Shown here one piece after another: positions 25,069 to 36,538 of a DNA stretch of 64,000 nucleotides. The notes beneath the pieces were generated by a model. The model did not search any database, was not told the origin of the DNA, and was given only the letters and a program-made list of their open reading frames with translations. The first letter of the stretch is position 1; each line of letters starts with the position of its first letter. Source of the DNA: Eulemur rufifrons (lineage: Eukaryota; Chordata; Mammalia; Primates; Lemuridae); assembly GCF_041146395.1 (NCBI RefSeq), contig NC_090999.1, positions 73,227,001 through 73,291,000 on the forward strand. The letters are read 5' to 3'. The translations under genes and the position numbers were made by a program.

Positions 25069-27590
25069 ACAATGGAAAAGAAAAATTGAAGAGATAAATT
25101 AGCACACGGTAAATGAAAAAGTAGAAGTGATTTTCTTTACAACAATACGGAGTTAAGAAATTTAAAGTCTCAAGGTACTTATAGCTTAAAAGTTAGAAGC
25201 AATGATAAAGGAGTAAATATAAAAATTTTTCTATATGATTCCAAAATATCTTCTTGATAAATGAAGAAATCAGGAAATCTAAAGGGGCGAAAAGTCCTGA
25301 AAACCACAGTTAGGAATTAAAACAAAACAAAATAAAACAACCAAAACTATCTATCAAGTCACTTTTGTTCTCTCAATTATGAGCAACAATAGCCCAGTTT
25401 TAAAGGTAGGAAGCAAACTATGTAGAAATGTACACTGTAAGGAAAATATCAGTGAGTTGAAACAAAGAATTTTATTGCAAAGTATAACAGGTATATTTTA
25501 GGAAATAGACTCAATTGTTACCTTGCCAAAGAAGGTTGAAAGGACTCCCATTATCTGCAAAGAGAAAAGTGTTTTCTAAACTGGATATCAGTTGTGTCCA
25601 TGGTTGATTGATTTGAAGTTTTTTGATTGGGGAAAAAAATGAGAGAGGAGAAATGGAAAGAACTGTGTGCTTTATTACTGGTTTTGTAGATGGTAAAAAA
25701 TATGAAAATGTGAAGCATTATGAAAAAATATTTATTCTAAAGCATTTTTAAAATAGCTGTGATGGCAAAAACAGAGGCTGCAATGAAGGTGGTGGAGTTT
25801 AGGTGAGGTCAGGTCAGAGCTCTGATTGCTCACTTTAACTGTGGGAGAAAGAAGCTGTAACAAGTAGCTCGTTAATGATGCATAGCATGGGACTCTATAA
25901 TATTCATGGAACATACTGAAGTTTAATAAATAAGATTTGAACATGTTCTATTATATTTCATAAAAATGTAAAATATATTTAATTACATGACATTAAATAC
26001 TTCAAAGGTAAATAAGGAATCAAAATCAACAGAAAAGACATACTAAAAGTAAAATAAAGAATATATAAATAAAATTATATAAAATATAAACATACTAACA
26101 AAGGATTCAAGAAAAAATGACAATGTAAATGCATCTGGTTCATTTTCACTTCCAACTGCTGAGCACCTTTCCTGAACCAATCAGGTGCCAGATCCAACAA
26201 GCAAGTGATAACTGGGAAGCTTCTGGAAGCCTAAAGAGGAAAGCTAGCCCAGCATCACTTTCCTCTGTCTTAGATCAGAGCCAGTGGTTCCATGACAGAG
26301 AGTCCTGCAGTGAGAAGAAGAACCAGGTGTATCCTTGGTTGAATGTGGCCCACTGAGATTTGTGGAACCTCTGGAGGAAAGGCTCAGTAATTGAGGTTTT
26401 TTGAACACCTTCAACTCAGAGAAATTGAAAATGTTGGTTGAATCCTTTCCTGATCTTCAGCTAGACAATATGAGGACCATAAATACTTTAGCTCTGCCAG
26501 GAAACTACCATACCACCTAACACTACCTTCCTGGCCTCCATGGCAGAGACAACTTGTATTTCTACCCTCTATAATTGCTGATCACTCAGATTGCTGCTAG
26601 TTAGGACACTCAACATCAGACATAAGCCCAGCAAGCAGTCAAAGCAATGATGATGATGATGATGATGATGATGATAGTACTAGTAATAGTAATAAAACAA
26701 TAGCCACATTTGTTCAGCAACTAAAAAAGAAAATTTTGCCTTCATATGAGCATATATCTTAGTGGAACAGACTGATAATGTATAGCAACAACCATGTTTG
26801 AGTATATAATTATGAGTTCAGTGTATAAATTGATTAATTTTTAGAGTTTTGGTTTTTTGTTTGTTTGTTTACATGGAACTGAGAAGATTACCTAAAAAGC
26901 ATGTATAGCTATAGAAGATGAAGGTACTTAACTTGACACTATATGCAGTTACTATTTCTCATGATCTATTAGGGAAAGCGGAATAATTCATTCTGACTGT
27001 GGCCTTCCTGTTGGGCCCGTATTCCTAGGCAGTCTGTAGTGCTGAGGCAGACAGTATTCCTGGATGCCTGTGTGTATGTGTTTTGGAGTTTGGTGGTCTC
27101 AATAGGAACATACAGAGTTCTGCAGGCTTCCCTTCAGTCTTGCTGTAGGTGACACATCTAAGTGTCAGGGCCAGGAGATTTTCCCAAATCTCATGAGACA
27201 TGAATCACCTATGTATTTTTAAAAAAAAAAAACAGAAAAGATTTTTGTTTTGTAGAAAAAAATGGTTTTTGATAAATATTAAGTTAAAATGCAGAATATA
27301 AAATGCTATATCCACCAAAATTGGAATTATTGCAGAAATCTACTTGCATTTACATAAGCACTAGAACGTATAAGAAAAAGTTCAAACCTTTGTTTTATAT
27401 AGGCATTTTAAAGTTTAGAAATTGTACAGTAGAAGCTGGTGCTTTGACTATTGAGGAAACCAAAACAGAGAATAATCATGCACATTTGTTCAAACAACCA
27501 GTAAAACTGAAAGCTAGAAAATCACTTCTTATAACTTTCAACTAGTGATGTTTCTACTATACCATGGTGTCTCAAAAGTGCTACTTGTTT
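25069..27590. other. Unassigned sequence
   Basis: No confident repeat or gene apart from the trinucleotide tract. 26130-26640 and 26990-27190 are GC-richer than the surroundings and may be pieces of old repeats that I cannot name. The 75-codon frame 26129-26356 has no known motif. Confidence 0.5.
26647..26675. repeat. (ATG)n trinucleotide microsatellite
   Basis: About nine or ten uninterrupted ATG units are followed by an imperfect AGT-type stretch to about 26693. Confidence 0.95.
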
Positions 27591-27591
27591 T

Positions 27592-27966
<375 letters not shown>

Positions 27967-28009
27967 ATTAGCGCAGACTTAGGATAAAATCAACAGTACA
28001 CAATGATAT

Positions 28010-28322
28010 AAAAACTGAAAGTCTCATTCATTGCTCTTCCATTCCTTTAAAAATAACCAATGTTAATTACTTCACATTTGTCTTTCACAAACCATGTATG
28101 CATATATGAGTAAATGCATAGATAATTTTGAAGGTATGATTCTTTTGTACAAATGGGATTACATCCTAAATTCTTCCCCAAATCCTGTTTCTTTCACTAA
28201 TAAATATGTTGTTTTTTAATCCATAAAAATACATGTAGATTTAATTACTTTTAATGACTACTGAATGATCCAGTATATGGATTACAGGTCATTTATTTAG
28301 CCAATGCTCTATTTTTTAATGC
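28010..28322 (-). mobile_element. L1M 3'UTR fragment, antisense
   Basis: AATAACCAATGTTAATTACT, GTACAAATGGGATTACATCC, AATACATGTAGATTTAATTA and ATGGATTACAGGTCATTTAT follow the antisense order of the old L1 3' untranslated region. It has no coding sequence. Confidence 0.6.
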
Positions 28323-28324
28323 TT

Positions 28325-28745
28325 ATTAAGTCTCCTACCACAGGGAGTATAATTGACTGAGTATCCCAGCTGCTGCACTTGGAAATCCATTGCTATATTT
28401 CTACCAAGTCCTTGCTTCCCATGGACTTCTCTGAGCCAATGACTGACTGTGACAGGGATTGTAAAGCAGGCCCACTCTTGGGGGACACAGAAATCCTCTG
28501 TTGTGAAACTTTGACTTGAGTTCTCCCTCACAGTCTGGCAGAACATTTCTCAGATCTGCACTAGAGTCTACAATCCTTCTATATATTCTTCTTTTCTTCT
28601 TTCTCTTTCCTTCACTCAAGGCCATACTTTCAGCACTTGCATCTGACAGCTCTCCAAACCTCAATTTTTTTCTCATATGTATTTTCCCTAATAAATTTCT
28701 TAAATGTTTATCTTTATTTCAGTGTCTGCTTCTCAAAAGACAGAG
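28325..28745 (+). mobile_element. Endogenous retrovirus LTR-like block, sense
   Basis: The block has a GC-richer middle (GGCCCACTCTTGGGGGACAC), a CT-rich segment (28575-28615), AATAAA at 28690-28695, and TTTCAGTGTCTGCTTCTCAA near its end, as in many ERVL-class LTRs. I assign it to an ERV LTR by this architecture and could not name the subfamily. Overlapping frames on both strands at 28316-28797 are shadows. A run of 17 T (28761-28777) follows it. Confidence 0.5.
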
Positions 28746-28779
28746 ATCAACATGTTTACCTTTTTTTTTTTTTTTTTGG

Positions 28780-29860
28780 ATAGTTGCTAACACATAAAAC
28801 ATACTTCAGTGAAACATCCTGCATAATTTTTAAGAAATTATGTCAATATTTGCTAGATGTTTTCATCATTTATGTTCAGATCCCCTACAACCAGGTAGAG
28901 TGGGATTAGACGTGATAGAAAGATTTGAACACCCTTATTTGACACAGCTCATTAAAACCATGTTTGTTTTTAAGACTTTTTGTTTTCCATCTCCCAAAGC
29001 TATACCAGTTAACATGATTTATTGATATAGGGAACAGGACTATTTGTTGTTAATTATATTCTAAACAATAACACTTCAACAGTTATTTAGTGTTAGTATC
29101 AGCCCAATGGGAAAAAATACTAGATCAGGCTAATTGTCATATTTTGATTACAATCCTATTGTCTCTTGTTCATAGTAAATCACAATACTTTCTCATGTGT
29201 TGCTTTGCTTCTCAAACATTTTAGCATTTTTCTTATAGGAATTTACAAAAATTAAAATGCCATGCCATTAGATTAATAAAATACTATTTAAGTAGTTTAG
29301 TACAAAACTTCATTTTCATTTTCTTTAGAATAAATCAAAATGAAAGTATCATACAAAGAAGGTTGTTTGAGTAAGTGAGCCTTGGGCAATGATTTACAGC
29401 TGATACTAAAAGGTCTGTAGGATGTCATTACATGTCAGACTAGTCATTGTCATAGACATTAAAAGAAAACCTTGAACACTATAAGACCAAATTGTCATAT
29501 TTCAGTATCTTAAATTGCTGTGGGAAGACATAACAGAATGAAAAATTGTTACCAATTATACTTCATTTATTTGAACATTAGTCTTCATTTAATCCAAGGA
29601 TCTCTCTGTTGACTATTAGCTCTAAGATAAGGTCTTAGTGTTTTTAGGTAATTGTAATTTTTTTAAATAGTCAATGAACAAGCTCTTTGGAAAATACTAT
29701 ATTATTTAGCATTAACTATTTTTTAGCAAGCGAAGTTTTACTTTATCAAAGTTAGCAAAATTTCTCAATAGGCAAATGATTAAATTGCACAGATAAATAT
29801 GTAAACTTAAATTTATTCTGAACTAAAGAAGAAAATTTGAACAAGCTGAAGAGAGCCCCG
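28780..29860. other. Unassigned AT-rich sequence
   Basis: I see no confident repeat or gene. Confidence 0.5.
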
Positions 29861-29864
29861 AATA

Positions 29865-31243
29865 AAGCTTTCCAATATATGGTCAAATGATTTTCAGCAA
29901 GGGTACCAAGCCCATTCAATGGAGAAGTAAGAAAGTCTTTCCAACAAGTGGTGCCAGGAAAATTGGATAGCCAAGGAAGAACATAGGGGAAAAGACTTAT
30001 GGCAGTGGATTTAACAATGATGCTTTGAATATGCCACCAAAGCATGGGAATAAAAGTAAAATTAGACAAATTGCAAATATCAAAATTAAAAATTTCTGTA
30101 AATCCAGAGAAACAATAGAATGAAACCTAGAGAATGGGAGAAAATATTTGCAATTCATTAATCTAATGATGGGTTACAATCCAGAATATATCAAGAACTA
30201 CAACTAAACAACAACAGCAACAAAAGTCTGATTAAAAAATTGACTTAATTTATTAGCTTGTTTCATCTGGTGTCAGGCAAGTGGGAGGGGGGGAGAGGGG
30301 ATGGGTATAGTCACATTTAATGGGTGCAGTGTGCACACACCTTCTAGGGGGTGGATATGCTTGAAGCTCTGACTCAAGCAGGGCAAAGGCAATATATGTA
30401 ACCCAAATATTTGTACCTCTGTAATATGCTGAAATAAAAAAAAATAAAAAAGAATGGATTAGTTTGTTTTGACAAGCACATGAAGAAATACTCAACATCA
30501 CTAATTCTTAAGGAAATGCAAATAACAATGAAATATGACTTCACACCCATGAGGATGGCTACTATCAAAAAAGAAAAAAAATAAATAAAACAAAAAATAA
30601 GTGTTGGTAAGGATGTAGAGAAATTGGAACCTCTGTGCATGTTGATATGACTGTAAAATGGTGCAGCTGCTATGGAAAACAATTTAGGAGTTCTCCCCCA
30701 AATCAAAAATATAATGGCAGTATAATCCAGCAATTCCACTTCTGCATAGTTATCCAAAAGGATTGAGAACAATGTTTCACCTATGTTCATAACAGCATTA
30801 TTTGTAAGTAGCCAAAATATGGAAGCTACTTAACTGTTCATCAAAAGATGAATGGACAAAATGTGCTATATACATACAATGGAATATTATTCAGCCTCAA
30901 AAAGGAAGGAAGTTATGATACATGCTATAACATGGGTGAAACTCAAAGATATTATGCTAAGTGAAACAAGCCAGTCACAAAGGGAAAAACACTGTATGAT
31001 TTCACTTATATGAGGTACCTAGAATAGTCAAATTCATAAACAGAAAGTAGAACGGAGGTTACCAGTGGCTGTGTTTAAGGGGGGATGGGGTACCTTTTTT
31101 TAATGAGATATAGGGTTTCAGTTTCGCAAGAGTTCTGAAGATTGGTTGCACAACAGTGTGAATGTGCTAAACACTATCAAACTGTATGCTTAAAAATAGT
31201 TAAGATCGTAAACTTAATGTTATTTATATTTTACCACAACTAA
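29865..31243 (+). mobile_element. Old LINE-1 (L1M): ORF2 C-terminal region plus 3'UTR, sense, interrupted
   Basis: The sense-strand series AATATATGGTCAAATGATTT, AATGGGAGAAAATATTTGCA, ACAAGCACATGAAGAAATAC, 'GTAAAATGGTGCAGCTGC' and 'GGAATATTATTCAGCCTC' is the C-terminal coding part of L1 ORF2. It leads into the 3'UTR and ends in TATATTTTACCACAACTAA. The reading frame is destroyed by stops and indels, and the longer frames seen here lie on the opposite strand and are shadows. A younger LINE-1 tail is inserted at 30264-30457 between AATTGAC and GACAAGC. Confidence 0.85.
30252..30469 (+). mobile_element. Younger LINE-1 3'UTR tail nested in L1M, sense
   Basis: A 5'-truncated tail (30264-30457) contains GTGCAGTGTGCACACACC, ATGCTTGAAGCTCTGACTC and ends AATATGCTGAAATAAAA plus an A-rich tail. 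The same terminal sequence occurs, in the other orientation, in the LINE-1 at 50299. The flanks ATTAGCTTGTTT (30252-30263) and ATTAGTTTGTTT (30458-30469) form a 12-bp target duplication with one mismatch. A G-rich stretch (30283-30305) in it matches the quadruplex-prone tract typical of L1 3'UTRs. Confidence 0.85.
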
Positions 31244-33835
31244 GATCTTAAAATATTATTGAATGTTTTAAATATAAGCAAATGGTAAAAGTGGCAAACA
31301 AGCTGGGGAAAGTTCCTTTTTTGCTTATATGAAAACATTCAATATACTTCTTGGCACATGAAAAGGACTGAATAAATGGGAGCTGGCCTTATTTTTTAAA
31401 CAGACATAAATATGTATATATATTCAACTTTTCCTTATGTATAATTTATAATGAACAAGTGTTAATTTTTAAGCAGGGATACAAAAATGTTATTTTAGAA
31501 GGTTTTTTTTAATGCAACAGAATAATATTTTACCTAGGATGACACCTAGTAAAAAGGATTTAAATCCTAAAAACTTCCTTAAAACTGTTATTTCAACTTT
31601 CTGCTTCCTCTATCTCTGAGGTTTAAATCCTTGAGTTTTCTATGTAACCTCAAGCAGTGTCTTTCCTCATGAAATAATATCATCTGAAGTCCCTTAACTT
31701 GAACAGAATACATGAATGATGCATCTAAAGAAAGGGAAAAATAAAGCAAAGTGAAGTACAAATGAAAATCAAGACATAATTAAAATGAAGCTTACTGAAA
31801 GATTTGGCAAAAATCTCATTTTAAAAATTAGAACCCTCTAGCCCAGGTATTAATGTGATTTTCCAGTTACATAACTAATTGGAAACAAATCAAGTAGAAA
31901 AACTAGGGATTCCACCTTATTTCTCTTATCATAATAGAGCTAATTCACTTGCATCCTGGTTTAGGTAATTATTCTCTTATTTTTTTACACATCTCAGAAG
32001 CTGTAAATACAAGATAATTTTATCTTTTACTTTTATGTGGAGGATACGCTGCTCTTTCCAATATGAATTTGAGGCCATTTTGCCTCCCATCAATAGCACA
32101 AATATTTTAATCAGAATTTTCTGTTCCTTTGGAAAACATTTTCTCAAGTAAGCCAAATTAAATCACTTTAATTTATAGACACATATAAACAACACAGTTA
32201 AAACATTTCCTTTTTCCTCTTACCATTTTCCTCTTTTATATTACTATGGTAATTTAATAAGGGTAATTTTTATTATAAACTTTACAATGAAGATGTCTAT
32301 CAGTGTTCAGAAACTTGTCCATTTCAAGTTACAGTAATTAAAATTACTGCCAAATATCATGGCCATTATTTCTACTAATATTCCTCCTGGCAAATTTTGT
32401 TGTTTTTAAATTTTCCCACAAAATGATCTTTTTGTGTGTAATGTGACAGTTCTTTTTGTGTTTTAAGTACCAGTATATAGTCATGAGAATTGGGTAGAGG
32501 TAAGAGTGTTTGCACTTATTTCTTACCTAATCTGTGAAAAAGTGTGAGCAATTTTCCTTAGGTATCCTAAACTTTCTTTATTGATTAAAACATTTCCAAA
32601 TATTCTGTCTCCAAATAATCATATCTTCTCATACAGAGTCAAAATCTCCTGCTTACATCAAAAACTTGAAAGTTCTGTTTCCAAGGATGTTTTACCAATA
32701 TCTGAGTGTGGCCTGAAGCAAGATATGCAGTGAGGAGATTGTCTTTCACTGGTTAAGATGAGCCTGCCAGGGGCGTTTGAAGCTCCTCTTACAGAGTCCA
32801 TACTAATCATATGACCAGGTTTTCCTATGTTTAAAATAACATTGCAAACACTTGGAGAGCAGGAAGTCTACCGAAGCAATCACTGAGAAAGATTGAACAG
32901 GTTGCACTGTTTTCTGGTGAGGCCTTAGACTGAAAAGTGGTGCCTATAACTTTGAATAAGTTGTGGAATTGGAAGGAGGTAAAGAAAAAGGATGTTGGAT
33001 CACCCCTTGCTGTAAAAAAAAAATGACTTTACTGGGAGAAACATTGTCATCAGTATTGACAATAGAAAAACATTTATTAAATATGAGTCAGTAAAATGAT
33101 TTTTGAGCACTTCATTTCCTGGAGGGGAAAAAAGGTATTAGTTCATTCTCTTTGGAGAAATTTGAAAGTGATAGTAGGTACTCCACCATATCCCATTCAT
33201 ATCAAACTTCCAGGAAAGTTAGATTAAAGTCAATTAATATTTGATATTAATTATATCAAAATAACTAATAATTTTATGTAAAGATTATGGTGCAATAAAG
33301 TTGTATTTGAAGCGCTGAATGTAACTTTTTTCTGGTTAAATTCCACTATCTGCTACCTACTTCTAACAGGTAAACTACGAGTGTAATAATTAAATTTAGA
33401 ACACCTTAAAAGTAATAATAAACAAAATAATGAACTATGGTTTCAGTTTGAAATTAAAAAAAAAGAAAATATGGAACAGAAAATTCCAGCCTTGGTACAT
33501 ATTTAATTCTGAGACGACCTGCATTAGGTGACACAATTTAATTCACACAACTCTAAAAATTAAAACATATATTTTTGAATATAAACGTAATCACAAAGAA
33601 TTGAACAGTCGACAGGTCAACAAGTATTTAAAAAAATCCCTTATATTAGATGTGCTTGTCACAGAAATGAACATTATACCAGAACCAGGAAAAATCACTT
33701 TTTCACTTCTGCTTAGTGAATTGACCTGAATTTCCAAATCATAAGACTGTACATATTCATTGGAAAATAATATGCCAAGTACAGTTGATTGAACAATGCA
33801 CAGGCTATTTGACACAGTCTCAAAAGAAAGCAGAG
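31244..33835. other. Unassigned AT-rich sequence
   Basis: I see no confident repeat or gene. At 31345-31395, CTTCTTGGCACATGAAAAGG and TGAATAAATGGGAGCTGG look like a MIR 3' end, but too little is left to define an element. Confidence 0.5.
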
Positions 33836-34228
33836 AGCATTCATTTGCTAGGGCTGCCATAATAAAGTACCATAGATTGGTGACTTAACAACAAATTTTA
33901 TTTTCTTACAACTTTAGTGACTAGAAATCCAAGATCAAGTTGTCAGAAGGATTGGTTTCTTCAGAGGCCCCTTTCCTTGGCATGCAGATGGCCACATGGC
34001 CACCTTCTGTCTGTGTCTTCACATGGTCTTCCTTGTGTGTCTGCGTGGGAGGGCTGGTGTGAGTATGTGTGTCTTTATTCATATTGGATTAGAGCCCACT
34101 CTAATGACCTTGTTTCAACTTCATTGCTTCTTTAAAGGCCCCATCACCAAAAACAGTCACATTCCGAGGTACTGGGGGTTAGAATTTCAACATGAGAATT
34201 TTCAGGGGGCACAATTCAGCCCATAACA
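33836..34228 (-). mobile_element. MLT1-type MaLR LTR, antisense
   Basis: CTAGGGCTGCCATAATAAAG at the left, TTTCTTACAACTTTAGTGAC, TGGATTAGAGCCCACTCTAA, GGTACTGGGGGTTAGAATTT and the terminal CAATTCAGCCCATAACA follow the antisense order of MLT1 LTRs. These are non-autonomous ERVL-MaLR elements. Length of about 390 bp is near full. Two plus-strand frames over it (33917-34226) are shadows. Confidence 0.8.
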
Positions 34229-34514
34229 GTGCTATTCAATCCTGCAAGATGGACTGCACACAACACCTGCTGACCTTGTTCCCCTCATTTTGGCCTCACT
34301 AATTCACAGTGGCACAATTACATAATACAATACCCAGTCCTCACACTGTTACTCTGAGAGTAAGACAGATTTCTCAGTTGTACTGTGAAGTATATCATGT
34401 TGGAATACATGTATTAAGTCGATGCAATTTAAAGATATGAACAAAGCTGGCCATATTAATTTTGAGGAAACTAAAAAGAAAATGTGTGGCACATTGAAAT
34501 ACAGGAGTTAATTT

Positions 34515-34855
34515 TTCCCCAGCTTTATTGAGGTATAATGGACAAATAAAAATTATACATATTTAGAGTGTAAATTGTGATGTTTTAATATAAGTATACA
34601 TTGTGAAATGATTACAAAACTCAAACTAATTTATATATTCATGACCTCACTTAGTGTTTGTTTTTTTGGTTTTTTGGTTTTTTGTTTGTTTTTGTTTTTT
34701 GTCTTGTATTGAGAACACTTGAGATCTCTTAGTAAAATACAAGTATGCAATACATATTATCAACTATATAATGATTATTATCATTATGGTTACCATGCTC
34801 TATATTAGATCTCCAGTTCTTATTTATCGTATAACTGAAGGTTTATATGCCAATT
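34515..34855 (-). mobile_element. LINE-1 (L1M) 3'UTR, antisense
   Basis: CAGCTTTATTGAGGTATAAT followed by GGACAAATAAAAATTATACA, 'ACATTGTGAAATGATTAC' and, after a T/G-rich stretch (34660-34700), GAACACTTGAGATCTCTTAG, follow the antisense L1M 3'UTR. The related segments at 48335 and 60564 show the same order. Confidence 0.75.
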
Positions 34856-34859
34856 TGTT

Positions 34860-35921
34860 TAATTAACGGAATTAATTAAATTTAATTAATTAAAGGAAAA
34901 AGAAAAAAATAATTAAATAAAATTTATATTTTAGTAACTGGAAAACAAACTCAATACAAATGAAAATATACAACACAAAGAAAAAAATAAAATTTTTACA
35001 AGTGAAACACTTAAGGGAAATTTAAAAAGAAAATAATTTCATTAAAGCAAGAGGTCTAAATTAAGAAGATCAAAAAACAGAATGAGATGAAAGGGTAACT
35101 TTGAATTAAGAAAGAAAGAATGAAATCCCAAAACAACAAATTACAGAATTAGGAAATATATTAGTAAAAGCAGTATGTAGTTCTGAAAATCTTGTTGTTG
35201 ATATTAAAGAAAAGTTTGAAATACTCAATGTGAAGTTGGAAATAAGAGATGATTTAATTTATATAATTAGAAGGAATGTAGTAGAGAGAGCAAACAAAAT
35301 GATCTACTGTTAGGATACTTTTTGTCATTGTTGTTTTCTTTTTACTCCTTGTTCCCTTGGCTTAGAAAGCCACTATTAGGATAATTGGCCTCCACAAAAT
35401 ACAGAACATAACAAATGGAACCTCTTGTGGAATCCTTAGACATGCCAAGAAATTCCCTAAAAGTACAGTGCAACTGTGTTAAAGAGCATGTGAGTCATTC
35501 CATGATTCATTTTCATTCTTTCATTCTAAAATAGAGCAACCTGGCTTTTTTTTTTTGTACAGCATTATCTGGTTGGCTTCATTGTAGCCATGTGTGACCA
35601 TTGAATACATTTGTGCCAAAGGTACAAGCAGATGTGATGTGCACAATTTTGAGATCATATTTTTATAAAAAAATATTTTTAACCTTTCCTATTGACGACT
35701 CATTAGATGGCAGTAAATTAATTAAAACTAAGGTATTAACCCACGACAGTGAAAATAAAAGTTGATCCATCAACATAAAATTTATCAAAAGTTATTGCAA
35801 TATAAGAGAAAGATAAAAGTATATTAACAATACATAGAACACAATTTAAAAATTTACTATGATACTCTCTAAGTTTACTATAGTGAAAATTTATTGTCTC
35901 TTTCATGATGAAATTGTCACC

Positions 35922-35955
<34 letters not shown>

Positions 35956-36535
35956 GTACACACAAGCAAACTAGGAAATGCTCTAGATTTGAAGAACTCT
36001 ATAAAAGGCAGGAGTGACAAATGTGGCAGTATACCAGAGAAATAATGACTGTTTAAAGTATTGTCAACTCCCTAAAAGTGAGATTAATAACAGGAAGCAA
36101 AAATTGAAGGGCTATTCTCTAAACAAATATACTGAATGGTTTGTAGAAAATTATGCAAACTAATGTGGGTACTGTAATCTCAGAGTAAAGATCTACATAT
36201 TCTGGTATTTTGGAAGGCCCTTGCATATTTAGCTCATCTTACTCAAAAGTTGACAGAGGAGCAAGTTAAATGACACTATGAAGAAGCAAACAAGAATACT
36301 AGATTGGACATTTCAATAATCAATCCCAAAAAGGAGTTGTGTTTTAGATTTAAAAAAAGAAAAACTAAACAACCAAATGCAATGTGTGAATCTTGGTTGT
36401 AGTTTGATTCAAAATGAATATCTAGTAAAGATATCATAAGAGATATGCAATTATATTATGTAACTATTACTAGTATTCAATACGGTGATAATGATATTGT
36501 GGTTATGCCAAAGAATGGATGCCGAGGAATCATAG
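34860..36535. other. Unassigned AT-rich sequence
   Basis: A very A-rich stretch (34890-35270) may be an old LINE-1 coding remnant, but I cannot support it. Nothing else is recognised besides the dinucleotide tract. Confidence 0.45.
35923..35953. repeat. (AC)n microsatellite
   Basis: About 15 uninterrupted AC units. The minus-strand frame 35736-36020 reads through it as Cys-Val repeats and is an artefact. Confidence 0.97.
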
Positions 36536-36538
36536 TAT

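Noticed and set aside
26641..26690. Repeated units resembling a CRISPR array
   Set aside because: It is a simple trinucleotide repeat without spacers, and the DNA is mammalian.
29752..30790. Long minus-strand frames (105 and 138 codons)
   Set aside because: They lie opposite a sense LINE-1 and are its antisense shadows.
34890..35270. A-rich stretch as a LINE-1 ORF1 remnant
   Set aside because: The composition is suggestive, but I found no ordered match to ORF1.
35736..36020. Minus-strand frame with Cys-Val repeats
   Set aside because: The repeat is a translation of the (AC)n microsatellite.
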